Of a stretch of 45,932 nt of DNA, positions 19,006 through 29,157 are shown one piece after another (position 1 is the stretch's first letter; every line of letters begins with the position of its first letter). A model generated the notes under the pieces. That model searched no databases. It saw nothing but the letters and a program-made list of their open reading frames with translations, and was not told the DNA's origin. The stretch lies in assembly GCA_026393175.1 (NCBI GenBank), contig JAPLAT010000607.1, positions 1 through 45,932 of the forward strand. Direction: 5' to 3'. The translations under genes and the position numbers were made by a program. Source of the stretch: Pseudonocardiales bacterium. GTDB lineage: Bacteria; Actinomycetota; Actinomycetes; Mycobacteriales; Pseudonocardiaceae.

Positions 19006-20939
19006 CCACGCCCCGTCTGTTGTCCGAGCGCTATGAGCTGGGCGAGACGCTCGGCTACGGCGGCATGTCCGAGGTCCACCGCGGGCTCGACACGCGGCTG
19101 GGCCGGGACGTGGCGGTGAAGGTGCTGCGGGCCGACCTGGCGCGCGACCCGCAGTTCCAGATGCGCTTCCGGCGCGAGGCGCAGAACGCCGCCGCCCTCA
19201 ACCACCCCGCGATCGTCGCCGTGTACGACACCGGCGAGGTGCAGAGCGAGTTCGGCCCGCTGCCCTCCATCGTCATGGTGTACGTCGACGGGCAGACGCT
19301 GCGCGACATCGTCAAGACCACGGGCCCGATGCCGCAGTCGCGCGTCATCGAGGTGATGGCCGACGTGTGCGCGGCGCTGGACTTCAGCCACCGCCACCAG
19401 ATCATCCACCGCGACGTGAAGCCCGCGAACATCATGATCAACCACGCCGGCGCGGTGAAGGTCATGGACTTCGGCATCGCCCGCGCGCTGGGCGAGGGCC
19501 AGAACGTCACGCAGACCGCGGCCGTCATCGGCACGGCGCAGTACCTCTCCCCCGTGCAGGCGCGCGGCGAGGCCGTCGACGCGCGCTCCGACGTCTACGC
19601 CGCCGGCTGCGTGGTCTTCGAACTGCTCACCGGCGAGCCGCCGTTCACCGGTGACACCCCGGTGGCCGTGGCCTACCAGCACGTGCGGGAGGACCCGCGG
19701 CGCCCGTCCGAGCTCAACCCGGACATCCCGCCCGCGCTCGACGCCGTCGTGCTCAAGGCGCTGTCGAAGAACCCGGCCAACCGCTACCAGTCGGCCGCGG
19801 AGATGCGCTCGGACCTGGTGCGCGTGCGCAGCGGCCAGTCCCCGATGGCGCCGATCGTGATGAGCGACGACGAGCGCACCGCGATGCTCACCTCCCCCAC
19901 GCGCACCGGCCCCACCCGGCGGATCGGCGCGACCGGCCGGCACACGCTGCCGCCCGCCGCCGTCCCCGACTACTACGACGACGACGAGCCGCGCCGCGGC
20001 ACCGGCCGCGTCATCGGCATCGCCGCGGCGGTCGCCGTCGCGCTGGCCCTGATCGGGTTCGTGGCCTACCAGATCTTCGGGGGCCCCGCGGCACCCGAGC
20101 GGTTCCCGCTGGCCGACGTCGTCGGCCAGCAGCAGGAGGCGGCCCGCACCGCGCTGCTCGGCCAGAACCTCAACGTGGACATCGTGGAGGCGGAGTCCCC
20201 CGTCGAGCAGGACGGGCTGGTGCTCTCCACCAACCCCCCGCCGGGCACCGAGGTCGAGGAGCGCTCGACGGTCACCCTCACCGTGGGCAGCGGGCCGTCC
20301 GAGGTGCGGATCGGCGCGCTCACCGGGCTCACGCAGCAGGAGGCCGAGGCCCTGCTCGTCGGTGACGGGTTGGCCGTCGGCACGGTCACCGAGCAGGACA
20401 CGACCAACGCCGACGAGGTCGGCCGGGTCCTGTCCTCCGACCCGGCGGCCGGCGTCACCGTGGCGGCAGGCACCCCGGTCAACCTGGTGATCGGGCGCGA
20501 GGTCACCACCGTCGCGGTGCCGCCCACCGAGGGCCAGAGCCTCGACCAGGCCCGCCAGACGCTGCAGGCCGCGGGCTTCACCGACGTCCGCGACGAGCAG
20601 GTCGACGGCGGCGACGACGAGGGCGACGTGCTGGGCACGAACCCGGCCGCCGGCCAGCAGGTCCCGCCGAACTCCACGATCGTCATCCAGGTCTCGCGCG
20701 GCAACCAGCTCACCGTGCCGGACCTGCTCGGCCTGGACCGCGGCTCCGCGATCGACACGCTCCGCGAGGCGGGCTTCGACGGCGGCGACATCCGCGAGCA
20801 GGAGCGCTCGGTGGACAACCCCAACCAGGACAACCGGGTCATCGAGCAGTCCATCCAGCCCGGCGAGGCGTTCGAGGACGGCGACCAGCTCGTCATCACC
20901 TACGGCGACGCGGGTGGCGGGATCTTCGGGGACAACTGA
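19002..20939 (+). CDS. pknB: Ser/Thr protein kinase PknB with four PASTA repeats
   Basis: ATG 19002 (ATGA overlap with pknA); [28 protein letters not shown] then four PASTA-like units. Confidence 0.96.
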   Translation: MTTPRLLSERYELGETLGYGGMSEVHRGLDTRLGRDVAVKVLRADLARDPQFQMRFRREAQNAAALNHPAIVAVYDTGEVQSEFGPLPSIVMVYVDGQTLRDIVKTTGPMPQSRVIEVMADVCAALDFSHRHQIIHRDVKPANIMINHAGAVKVMDFGIARALGEGQNVTQTAAVIGTAQYLSPVQARGEAVDARSDVYAAGCVVFELLTGEPPFTGDTPVAVAYQHVREDPRRPSELNPDIPPALDAVVLKALSKNPANRYQSAAEMRSDLVRVRSGQSPMAPIVMSDDERTAMLTSPTRTGPTRRIGATGRHTLPPAAVPDYYDDDEPRRGTGRVIGIAAAVAVALALIGFVAYQIFGGPAAPERFPLADVVGQQQEAARTALLGQNLNVDIVEAESPVEQDGLVLSTNPPPGTEVEERSTVTLTVGSGPSEVRIGALTGLTQQEAEALLVGDGLAVGTVTEQDTTNADEVGRVLSSDPAAGVTVAAGTPVNLVIGREVTTVAVPPTEGQSLDQARQTLQAAGFTDVRDEQVDGGDDEGDVLGTNPAAGQQVPPNSTIVIQVSRGNQLTVPDLLGLDRGSAIDTLREAGFDGGDIREQERSVDNPNQDNRVIEQSIQPGEAFEDGDQLVITYGDAGGGIFGDN

Positions 20940-20963
20940 GGTCCCGTCGGGGACACTGGTGCC

Positions 20964-21599
20964 ATGCGCGTGCTCGTGATCGACAACTACGACAGCTTCG
21001 TCTACAACCTGGTCCAGTACCTCGCCCAGCTCGGCGCCGACCCGGTCGTGCGCCGCAACGACGAGGTGGACCTCGACGAGCTGGACGACGTCGACGGCGT
21101 GCTCGTCAGCCCCGGCCCCGGCACCCCGGAGCGGGCCGGGTGCAGCATCGACGCGATCCGCCGTGCCGCCGCGACGGCGACGCCGCTGCTGGGCGTCTGC
21201 CTGGGCCACCAGGCCATCGGCGTGGCCTGGGGCGGTGTCGTCGAGCGCGCCCCCGAGCTGCTGCACGGGAAGACCTCGCTCGTGCACCACGACGGGGCGG
21301 GCGTCCTGGCCGGGCTGCCGGACCCCTTCGTCGCCACCCGCTACCACTCGCTGTCGATCCGGCCGGACACGCTGCCCGCCGAGCTCGAGGCCACCGGGCG
21401 CACGGAGGGCGGGGTCATCATGGCCGTGCGGCACCGGGAGCTGCCGGTGCACGGCGTGCAGTTCCACCCGGAGTCCGTCCTCACCGAGGGCGGGCACCGG
21501 CTGCTCGCGACCTGGATGGCGTCGGCGGGCCACCCGGTGCCCGAGCCCGTCGTCGAGGCCCTCACGGCCGAGACCGCCGCGGTGGCCGCGAGCGCCTGA
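20964..21599 (+). CDS. Aminodeoxychorismate/anthranilate synthase component II (glutamine amidotransferase)
   Basis: MRVLVIDNYDSFVYNLVQYLAQLGA; LLGVCLGHQAIG; GVQFHPESVLTEGG. Confidence 0.94.
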   Translation: MRVLVIDNYDSFVYNLVQYLAQLGADPVVRRNDEVDLDELDDVDGVLVSPGPGTPERAGCSIDAIRRAAATATPLLGVCLGHQAIGVAWGGVVERAPELLHGKTSLVHHDGAGVLAGLPDPFVATRYHSLSIRPDTLPAELEATGRTEGGVIMAVRHRELPVHGVQFHPESVLTEGGHRLLATWMASAGHPVPEPVVEALTAETAAVAASA

Positions 21600-21698
21600 G
21601 CGGCGTCGCCCCTGCTCCCCGGGGCCCGCACGCGCTACCGTGGGCGGCAGCGCCCGCGCGGCCGATCCCCCGCGCCCGTCGACACACGAGGTCTGCAG

Positions 21699-21968
21699 AT
21701 GCCGAAGAGCAAGGTCCGCAAGAAGCCCGTCTACACCCCGCCGCCCGGTGAGAGGGCGAGCACCACGCCGGTGAAGGTGAAGGGCCCCACGCACCCCGTC
21801 TACGTCGCGGTGTTCATCGGCCTGTGGATCGTCGGGCTGGCCTGGCTGGTCGTCAACTACCTCGCGGGCGACGTCATCCCGGTCATGCGCGAGCTCGGCT
21901 CCTTCAACTTCCTCATCGGCTTCTCACTCATCGTAATCGGCCTTCTGATGACGATGAGATGGCGCTGA
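21699..21968 (+). CDS. crgA: Cell division protein CrgA
   Basis: MPKSKVRKKPVYTPP...VYVAVFIGLWIVGLAWLVVNYLAG...NFLIGFSLIVIGLLMTMRWR; two TM; syntenic. Confidence 0.95.
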   Translation: MPKSKVRKKPVYTPPPGERASTTPVKVKGPTHPVYVAVFIGLWIVGLAWLVVNYLAGDVIPVMRELGSFNFLIGFSLIVIGLLMTMRWR

Positions 21969-22030
21969 ACAGCGGAAACACACCGCTGTAAGTAGTCCCC
22001 AGTGTGGATGGACGCTGTGGACAAGTTACC

Positions 22031-22462
22031 GTGAGTGATCATGAGGAGTGGGCCCCGACGGCGGGCCTGGTGGCCGTCCTGTGGACGGCCGCGACGGCCG
22101 CCGCGCTCTGGTGCGCGCTGCTCGTCGCGACCGGGGCCGACCGGCCGGGCCTGCTGATCGCCGGCGCCGCCGCCGTCGGATTGCTCGCCGGAGCGGTGTA
22201 CACCACCCGGGCCCGGCCCCGGCTGCGCGCCGACGCCGACGGGCTCACCGTCGGCGGGCTGCTGCGCCCCCGGCACCACCCCTGGCCGCTCGTGCAGGAC
22301 GTCCGGCTGGTGCCCACGCGGCGCCTGGGCCGCGACGGCGTGCTGCTGGAGGTGGACACGGTGTCCCCGGACGGCGGCGAGCGCCTGCTGGTGTTCGGCC
22401 GCCTCGACCTCGGCGCGGACCCCCGCGACGTCGCGTCCCGCCTGGTCGACCTCCGCCCCTGA
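22031..22462 (+). CDS. PH-domain-like membrane protein
   Basis: GTG start; two TM, then RLRADADGLTVGGLLRPRHHPWPLVQDVRLVPTRRLGRDGVLLEV; position matches the PH protein near crgA. Confidence 0.7.
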   Translation: MSDHEEWAPTAGLVAVLWTAATAAALWCALLVATGADRPGLLIAGAAAVGLLAGAVYTTRARPRLRADADGLTVGGLLRPRHHPWPLVQDVRLVPTRRLGRDGVLLEVDTVSPDGGERLLVFGRLDLGADPRDVASRLVDLRP

Positions 22463-22469
22463 ATCGCGA

Positions 22470-22519
22470 ACCTTCCGGCCGTTCGCGCATGTCGGGACGT
22501 GCGCGGACGGCCGGAAGGT
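22470..22519. terminator. Bidirectional terminator-like inverted repeat between convergent genes
   Basis: ACCTTCCGGCCGTTCGCGCA / TGCGCGGACGGCCGGAAGGT, 20-nt arms with one G.T position, 10-nt loop. Confidence 0.8.
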
Positions 22520-22528
22520 GCGCGGGAG

Positions 22529-23379
22529 CTACAGGGCGAGCGCGGCCGACCCGATGGCCAGCAGCACGAGCACGGCCAGCGCGGCGAGGCCGCCCGCCTG
22601 CACGGGGGTACGGCGCGCGGGCGGGGCGTAGAGCAGCACCGCCGTGGCGGCGGCACCGACGAGCAGGCCGCCGACGTGGGCCTGCCACGAGATGCCGGGG
22701 ACGAAGAACCCCAGCGCCAGATTGACGGCGAGCAGGCCGAGCACCTGGCCGTAGGGCCTGCGCAGCCGCAGCACGGCGACGAGCAGGCCACCCATCAGCC
22801 CGAAGACGGCCCCGGACGCGCCGGCGACGATGGTGCCGGGCTGGAGCCACATCACGGCGGCCGCGCCGCCGAGCATGCCGAGCAGGTAGACGGCGAGGAA
22901 TCGGCCGCGGCCGAGCAGGACCTCCATGTCCCGGCCGATGATCCACAGGGCGTACATGTTGAACGCCACGTGCAGGGGCCCGATGTGCAGGAACCCCGAG
23001 GAGACCAGCCGCCACCACTCCCCGGCCGCGGCCAGCTCGGGCACGAGCGCGAACCGCACGAACAGGTCGGAGTCGAAGTTGGCGGCGATCGAGCCCGCCT
23101 GCGCCGCGGTGAGGGCGAAGACGAGCAGGTTGACCGCGACGAGCACGGGGACGACGAGGGGCCGCACCCCCGGGGGCGCGCCGGCCACCGTGGTGGCCCG
23201 GCGGACCCCCCGGCCGCCCTCGCGGACGCAGTCGACGCACTGGTAGCCGACCGACGCCTCGCGCAGGCACTCCGGGCAGGACGGGCGCCCGCAGCGGGTG
23301 CAGGCGAGCCCGGTGGGCCGGTCGGGGTGCCGCACGCACGCCACCGGGGCGTGCGGCGGCGGCCCGGCCGGTCCGACGC

Positions 23380-23383
<4 letters not shown>
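22529..23383 (-). CDS. Rhomboid-family intramembrane serine protease with N-terminal zinc-finger-like Cys cluster
   Basis: [77 protein letters not shown]. Confidence 0.93.
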
Positions 23384-23913
<530 letters not shown>

Positions 23914-23928
23914 CGTGCCAGTCCCGTC

Positions 23929-25047
23929 TCAGAGCGTCGCGCGCAGGAACTCCGCGACCAGGTCCTCGTACGCCCGCGGGTCGGCGTTCCAGGCCGCCGT
24001 GTGCTCCATCTCCGGCACCTCGACGTAGCGCATCGGCCAGTCCAGCGCGGGCGCGGCGGCGGCCAGCGCACGGCTCGCGGCCACGGGCACGGCGGTGTCG
24101 GCGTCGGTGTGCACCAGCAGCGTCGGGGGGCGGACGGCGGGCGGGTGGCGGCGCAGGTCGAAGCGGTCGAAGTCGATGCCGATGCGCCTGCTGGTGACGG
24201 CGGTGGCGATCGGGGTCAGGCCAGGGGGCAGGCGGCGGTTGCGGGCCTGCTGGCGCAGCGTGGCGCGCCAGTCGACGAGCGGGGCGTCCCACACCACGGC
24301 GGCGACGGCCGCGGCCTCCGGGGCCCGGTCCAGGAGCGCGCCGGTGACGGCCCCGCCCATCGACCAGCCGTAGAGCACGACCCGCCGGGCCCCGGCAGCG
24401 CGGGCGAACCGGACGGCGGCGGCCACGTCCTCCCACTCCGCGTCGCCGAGGTGGTCGTGGCGGTCCGGGCTGGCCGGGGCGTCGCCGTCGTTGCGGTAGC
24501 TGACGGAGAGGACCGGCAGCCCCATCCGGTGCAGCGCCGGGAGGATCCGCAGCGCCTCCCGGCGGGCCCCGCCGCGACCGTGCACCGCGATCACCCAGGT
24601 GTCCTCCGCGGCCGGGACGAGCCAGGCGGGCGCCGGCCCCAGCGGGGTGTCCACGTGGACCTCGGTGAAGGCGAGACCGTGCACGCCCGGGTCGGGGTCG
24701 AAGGGCCCGGCGTCCATCACGGCGTCGACGCCGGGCGGCGGCACGTCCCCGCCGGTGAGCGGGCGGTCCACCTCGGTGCCCCGGTCCGCGGCCACCGGCC
24801 CCGTGCGGGCGAGCCCGCCGGCCCACCGCACGCCCCAGACGCCCGGCTGGCGGGCGAGCCTGCTGCCGGCGAGGGTGAGGACACCGTCCCGCACCCGGAG
24901 CACGCGCTCGGGCAGGACGAGGTCGCGGCGGGTGTCGAGGAGCAGGCCGGAGTAGAACCAGCCCACCCCGCCCAGGCCGGCGCCGAGGCCCGCCCCGACA
25001 CCCGCGCCGATGCCGACACCCGCGATCCGGCTCACCACACCGATCAT
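23929..25047 (-). CDS. Alpha/beta hydrolase, membrane anchored
   Basis: N-terminal Gly-rich TM; WVIAVHGRGGARREAL; VVLYGWSMGGAVTGALL nucleophile elbow. Confidence 0.88.
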   Translation of the reverse strand: MIGVVSRIAGVGIGAGVGAGLGAGLGGVGWFYSGLLLDTRRDLVLPERVLRVRDGVLTLAGSRLARQPGVWGVRWAGGLARTGPVAADRGTEVDRPLTGGDVPPPGVDAVMDAGPFDPDPGVHGLAFTEVHVDTPLGPAPAWLVPAAEDTWVIAVHGRGGARREALRILPALHRMGLPVLSVSYRNDGDAPASPDRHDHLGDAEWEDVAAAVRFARAAGARRVVLYGWSMGGAVTGALLDRAPEAAAVAAVVWDAPLVDWRATLRQQARNRRLPPGLTPIATAVTSRRIGIDFDRFDLRRHPPAVRPPTLLVHTDADTAVPVAASRALAAAAPALDWPMRYVEVPEMEHTAAWNADPRAYEDLVAEFLRATL

Positions 25048-25179
25048 GATGCCCCGGCAGCGACACGCCTGGTCCACCGCAACGAGTGAAACACCGTTTC
25101 GGCCACGTTACGTGCACATCTGGTCGCAGCGGGTGTCGTTGACCGGTCTGACCACGATCGCGTCTGAAGGGACACCAGC

Positions 25180-25815
25180 ATGAGCAGCCTTGCTCGACGC
25201 AGCCTGCGCACGACCGCCGCGGCGGTGGGAATCGCCGCACTGGGCGTCGGCCTGGCCGGCCACGCCCTCGCCGCCCCGGAGCTCCCCGCGCTCCCCGGCA
25301 CCGACGGCCTCCCCGCCGCTCCCGAGCTCCCCGCCGCCCCCGGCCTCCCCGGCACCGACGGCCTCCCGGCCGCCCCCGGCCTCCCCGCCGCCCCCGGGCT
25401 CCCCGGCCTCCCCGCCGCCCCCGGCCTCCCGGGCGCCCCCACCACCGACGGCATGAGCGTCCCCGGCGTCCTCAACGTGGAGATGCCGGCCGTCAACACC
25501 GCCGCGCCCGCGCTCCCCGCCGGCGACGCGTTCGCGCTGCCGACCGCCCCCGAGCTCGGGGCGCCCGAGTTCGCGGCCCCCGACGTCGCGGCCCCGGCCG
25601 CCCCGGCCGCCCCGGAGCTCCCCGCGGCCCCGGGTACCGACGGCATCGTCAACTACGACCTCGACGGCGTCGAGGGCCCGTCGGCCGAGGACGTCACCGA
25701 GGGCCAGAACAGCGTCGGCGCGATGCAGGCGATGGACATGGCGGCGTTCCTCACCGAGCTGGCGCAGACCGGGGCCGAGGGCGGCTCCGTCACCCAGAAC
25801 CAGCAGATCGGCTGA
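25180..25815 (+). CDS. Secreted low-complexity protein with ELPAAPGLPGTDGLPAAPG-type repeats
   Basis: Signal peptide-like MSSLARRSLRTTAAAVGIAALGVGLAGHALA; repeated LPAAPGLPG; SD-like gaaggga upstream. Confidence 0.8.
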   Translation: MSSLARRSLRTTAAAVGIAALGVGLAGHALAAPELPALPGTDGLPAAPELPAAPGLPGTDGLPAAPGLPAAPGLPGLPAAPGLPGAPTTDGMSVPGVLNVEMPAVNTAAPALPAGDAFALPTAPELGAPEFAAPDVAAPAAPAAPELPAAPGTDGIVNYDLDGVEGPSAEDVTEGQNSVGAMQAMDMAAFLTELAQTGAEGGSVTQNQQIG

Positions 25816-25833
25816 TCGGCTCGTCCCCCGCAT

Positions 25834-25868
25834 CGGCCCGCCACGCACCTCCCGCGCGTGGCGGGCCG
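25834..25868 (+). terminator. Terminator-like hairpin
   Basis: Perfect 13-bp arms CGGCCCGCCACGC-acctcccgc-GCGTGGCGGGCCG. Confidence 0.7.
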
Positions 25869-25921
25869 CATGACGTCCGGGGTCATCGACCCGATGACCC
25901 GCGGGCAGCAGGCTCGTCGTC

Positions 25922-26350
25922 ATGACCACGACGACAGGAGCCCCGATGACCACCACCGCCACCGCCCGCCCGCTGCGCTCCGCCCTGCGGCTCGACGCCG
26001 TCGCGTCGGGTGCGCTCGGCGTCCTCGGCGTGGCGGCCGCCCCGCTGCTCGCCGACCTGCTCGGCCCGCCCGCGCCCGTGCTGGTCGGGGTCGGGGTGTT
26101 CCTCGTCGTCTTCGCGGCCGGGCTGCTCGTGCTCGCGGCGCGGCCGGTCCCGGACCGGCGCGCCGTGGGGGCCGTCGTCGTCGGCAACTCCGCCTGGGTG
26201 GTCGCCAGCGTCGTCGCCGTGGTGGCCGCCCGGGAGACCCTGACCGGCCTCGGCGTGGCCGTCGTGCTCGCCCAGGCCGCGGCCGTGGCGGTGTTCGCCG
26301 GCCTGCAGTGGCGGGGCCTGCGCCGCCTCGGGGCTACAGCCCGAGCTTGA
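25922..26350 (+). CDS. Small integral membrane protein of unknown function
   Basis: 142 aa with about four hydrophobic segments. Confidence 0.7.
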   Translation: MTTTTGAPMTTTATARPLRSALRLDAVASGALGVLGVAAAPLLADLLGPPAPVLVGVGVFLVVFAAGLLVLAARPVPDRRAVGAVVVGNSAWVVASVVAVVAARETLTGLGVAVVLAQAAAVAVFAGLQWRGLRRLGATARA

Positions 26351-26771
26351 GCCCGTGGTGGGAGTCGACGAAGCCCAGCCGGGTGTAGAAGCCGAGGGCG
26401 TCGCGGCGGGAGCGGTCGGTGGTCAGCTGGACCAGGCCGCACCCGCGGCGGCGCGCCTCGCCGACCGCCCACTCCACGAGGGTCCGGCCCAGCCCGTGGC
26501 CCCGCCGGTCCGCGCGCACCCGGACCGCCTCGATCTGGCCGCGCGGCATCCCGCCGCGCGACAGCCCGGGGACGACGGTGAGCTGCAGCGTGCCGACGAC
26601 CTCCCCGGCGTCCTCGGCGCACACCAGCACCTGGTTCGGGTCGGCGTCGATCGCCTCGAAGGCGTCCTCGTAGGGCCACAGGTCGGGGACCTCGCGACCG
26701 GCGCCGAGCGGGTCGTCCGCGAGCAGCGCGACCAGCTCGGGCAGGTCGACGCGGCGGGCCCGGCGGATCAC
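26334..26771 (-). CDS. GNAT-family N-acetyltransferase
   Basis: IRRARRVDLPELVALLADD; VRVRADRRGHGLGRTLVEWAVGEARRRG acetyl-CoA-binding motif. Confidence 0.93.
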   Translation of the reverse strand: MIRRARRVDLPELVALLADDPLGAGREVPDLWPYEDAFEAIDADPNQVLVCAEDAGEVVGTLQLTVVPGLSRGGMPRGQIEAVRVRADRRGHGLGRTLVEWAVGEARRRGCGLVQLTTDRSRRDALGFYTRLGFVDSHHGLKLGL

Positions 26772-27484
26772 GACGGCACCACCTCGTCACCGACGCGGAC
26801 CGCGCCCTGCCGGGCCACCGTGCCGCCGACGGACAGCGTGCCGCCGTGCTCGCGGTGGATCCGCCGCAGGACGTCGCGGTCGATCTCCACGCCGCCGGGC
26901 TGCGCGCGCGTGACCATGACGCAGCGCGGGACCGGCACGAGGATCTCCAGCTCGGCGGCCCCGAGCCGGACCGTCCGGCCCACGAGGTCGTCCTCGCCCG
27001 CCCCGTCGACGACGACGTTGGCGCGGAACCGGCGCCGCTCCCGGCCGTCGAGCGTGCCGGTGGACACGACCGTGACGGCCGCGCTGCCCGAGTCGTGGAA
27101 CGCCCCGGTGGACCCGTCGAACGGCGCCCACGACTCCTCGGCCTCGGTCTCGGTGTCCGACGGGTTCTCGTAGCGGCGCCCGCCCGCGACGTCGGCGGCG
27201 GCCCGGAGCGCGACGCGGCGGCCCAGCCAGGCCGAGAGGGCGGCGTCGTCGGCGGCGACCGAGCCGTCCGGGAGCGTGATCTCCGGGGTGCCGTCGGGGC
27301 GCAGCCGGGCCGACGCGAACAGCAGCTCGGCGGCCCGGCGCGCGGTCAGCCCGAACCCGGTGTCCAGGTCGAAGATGGCCCAGCCGCGGTCGCCCGCGAG
27401 CCCGCGGGGACCGATCTCGACCTCCTCCACCCGTTCCCCCTGCAGGGACTTGACCGGGTACCGCCACAGCTCCACGACGCGCAC
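26768..27484 (-). CDS. MOSC-domain protein with N-terminal beta-barrel domain
   Basis: MRVVELWRYPVKSLQGERVEEVEIGPRGLAGDRGWAIFD; RFRANVVVDG; PRCVMVTRAQPGG. Confidence 0.92.
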   Translation of the reverse strand: MRVVELWRYPVKSLQGERVEEVEIGPRGLAGDRGWAIFDLDTGFGLTARRAAELLFASARLRPDGTPEITLPDGSVAADDAALSAWLGRRVALRAAADVAGGRRYENPSDTETEAEESWAPFDGSTGAFHDSGSAAVTVVSTGTLDGRERRRFRANVVVDGAGEDDLVGRTVRLGAAELEILVPVPRCVMVTRAQPGGVEIDRDVLRRIHREHGGTLSVGGTVARQGAVRVGDEVVPS

Positions 27485-27523
27485 GGCGTGACCGTAACCC
27501 GTGACGGTGCCCGGCCGCCGGGG

Positions 27524-27850
27524 TCAGCGCGGCGTGATCTCGCCCATCGGACCCCAGCCGTCCACCTGCGGCGCGTCCACGTAGATGATCTGCGGCTGGG
27601 CCGACACGAGGTCGGGGGCCTTCTCGACGAACCAGCCGAAGTGCTCGGTCTTCACGTGCGCGCCGCCCGCGTCGGCGTCCCGGAAGCCCTCGACGCAGAG
27701 GAACTCGTTGGGGTCGCCGAGGCCGCGGAACCACTCGAAGTAGACGCAGCCCTCCTCGGCGTTCACCGCGGCCGCGTAGCGCTCGGCCAGCTCCTGCCAC
27801 TCGTCGACCTTGTCGGGTCGCACCGGGAACTTGACGTTGATGACGATCAT
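27524..27850 (-). CDS. Putative quinol monooxygenase (ABM domain)
   Basis: 108 aa; VKFPVRPDKVDEWQELAERYAAAVNAEEGCVYFEWFRGLGDPNEFLCVEGFRD. Confidence 0.85.
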   Translation of the reverse strand: MIVINVKFPVRPDKVDEWQELAERYAAAVNAEEGCVYFEWFRGLGDPNEFLCVEGFRDADAGGAHVKTEHFGWFVEKAPDLVSAQPQIIYVDAPQVDGWGPMGEITPR

Positions 27851-27950
27851 GCTGCGGCTCCTTCGCGCGCGCGTCCGTACCCGACCGGTGACCCGGTCGC
27901 CGCAGTGATCGTGGTCAGCCCGGGACGGCCCGTCAACGCCGCCGGGGTGC

Positions 27951-29102
27951 CTACTGCAGCGCGAGCGTGCGGATCACCTGGCGGGCCGCGTCCCCGCCCG
28001 CCTCGATCGCGACGCCGACCGCGGCCGGCACGTCGAGGTCGTCGAGCAGCGCGGCCCGCACGCGGTCGACGGCACCGGCCGACCCGGAGCGGATCCCGGC
28101 GGCGACGTAGAGCTCCTCGAGCCGGCCGACGGCGGCGTCGACGTCCTCGGGCCGGTAGTCCCACGGCTCCCGCCAGTCCCGGTGCAGCAGCATCAGCCGG
28201 ACGGCCGCGGCCGGGCGGCCCTGCAGCACGTCGTTGACCAGCACCAGGTTGCCGGTGGACTTCGCCATCTTCGCCCCGGCCAGCCCGACCGTGCCCACCC
28301 GCAGGCCGCGCCGGGCGAACGGCGCGGCGCCGGTGACCGCGGAGGCCATCGCGGACTGGTAGGCGTGGTGCGGGAACGCCAGGTCGGCGCCGCCGGCGAG
28401 GACGTCGACCACGCCGCCGAGGGTCGCCAGCGCCATGGCCGCGCACTCGGCGTGCCAGCCCGGCCGGCCCGGTCCCCACGGGCTGGGCCAGGCCGGGTCG
28501 CCCGGGGCCGAGGGGTGCCAGACGGGCACGTCGAACGGGTCGTCGCGCAGCGGGTCGTCGGGCCGGTCGCCGTACTCGCGGGACAGCGCCAGCGCCGCCG
28601 CCCGGTCCAGCCCGGTCGCGGCCGGCACGCCGGCCCCGCGGAAGAACACGTGCCCGTCGCGCTCGTAGGCCGCGCCCGTGGCGAGCAGGGCCGCCGCGAG
28701 CCGGACGACGTGGGTGACGTGGTGACGGGCGTGCGGCGCGTGTGTCGGCGGCCGGACGTGCAGGTCGGCCATGTCGCGGTCGAACCAGAACTCCTGGGTC
28801 AGCCCGAACTCGTCGTAGCCCCGGCCGCGCTCGGCGGCGGCGCGGGTGAGCACGTCGTCGACGTCGGTGATGTTGCGGGTCACGACCGTGTCGACGCCGG
28901 TCATCCGCACCACGCGGGTGAGGACGTCGGCCCAGACGAACGTGGCGGCGTGGCCGAGGTGGGTGACGTCGTAGGGCGTGATGCCGCAGACGTAGACCCG
29001 CGCGGGGACGGTCAGCGGGAGCGGGGCGCCGCCGAGGGTGAGGAGGCCGGCCGGAGCGGCGCGGGACCCGTCGCGGCCGGTGGATTCGACGGAGGTGCTC
29101 AC
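27951..29102 (-). CDS. MshC/CysRS-like class I ligase (cysteine-activating family)
   Basis: VCGITPYDVTHLGHAATFVWADVL HIGH-like motif; GWHAECAAM; GGADLAFPHHAYQSA; KMAKSTGNLVLV KMSKS-like motif. Confidence 0.82.
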   Translation of the reverse strand: MSTSVESTGRDGSRAAPAGLLTLGGAPLPLTVPARVYVCGITPYDVTHLGHAATFVWADVLTRVVRMTGVDTVVTRNITDVDDVLTRAAAERGRGYDEFGLTQEFWFDRDMADLHVRPPTHAPHARHHVTHVVRLAAALLATGAAYERDGHVFFRGAGVPAATGLDRAAALALSREYGDRPDDPLRDDPFDVPVWHPSAPGDPAWPSPWGPGRPGWHAECAAMALATLGGVVDVLAGGADLAFPHHAYQSAMASAVTGAAPFARRGLRVGTVGLAGAKMAKSTGNLVLVNDVLQGRPAAAVRLMLLHRDWREPWDYRPEDVDAAVGRLEELYVAAGIRSGSAGAVDRVRAALLDDLDVPAAVGVAIEAGGDAARQVIRTLALQ

Positions 29103-29157
29103 GGGGTCATCCTAGGAGCCGGCCGACCGGCCGCCGCCCGCTCGGGCCGCGGGCCGG

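Noticed and set aside
18837-21794. 985-aa antisense ORF over pknB/pabA
   Set aside because: Low-complexity V/L/A/G/R-rich antisense of well-conserved pknB; high-GC artefact.
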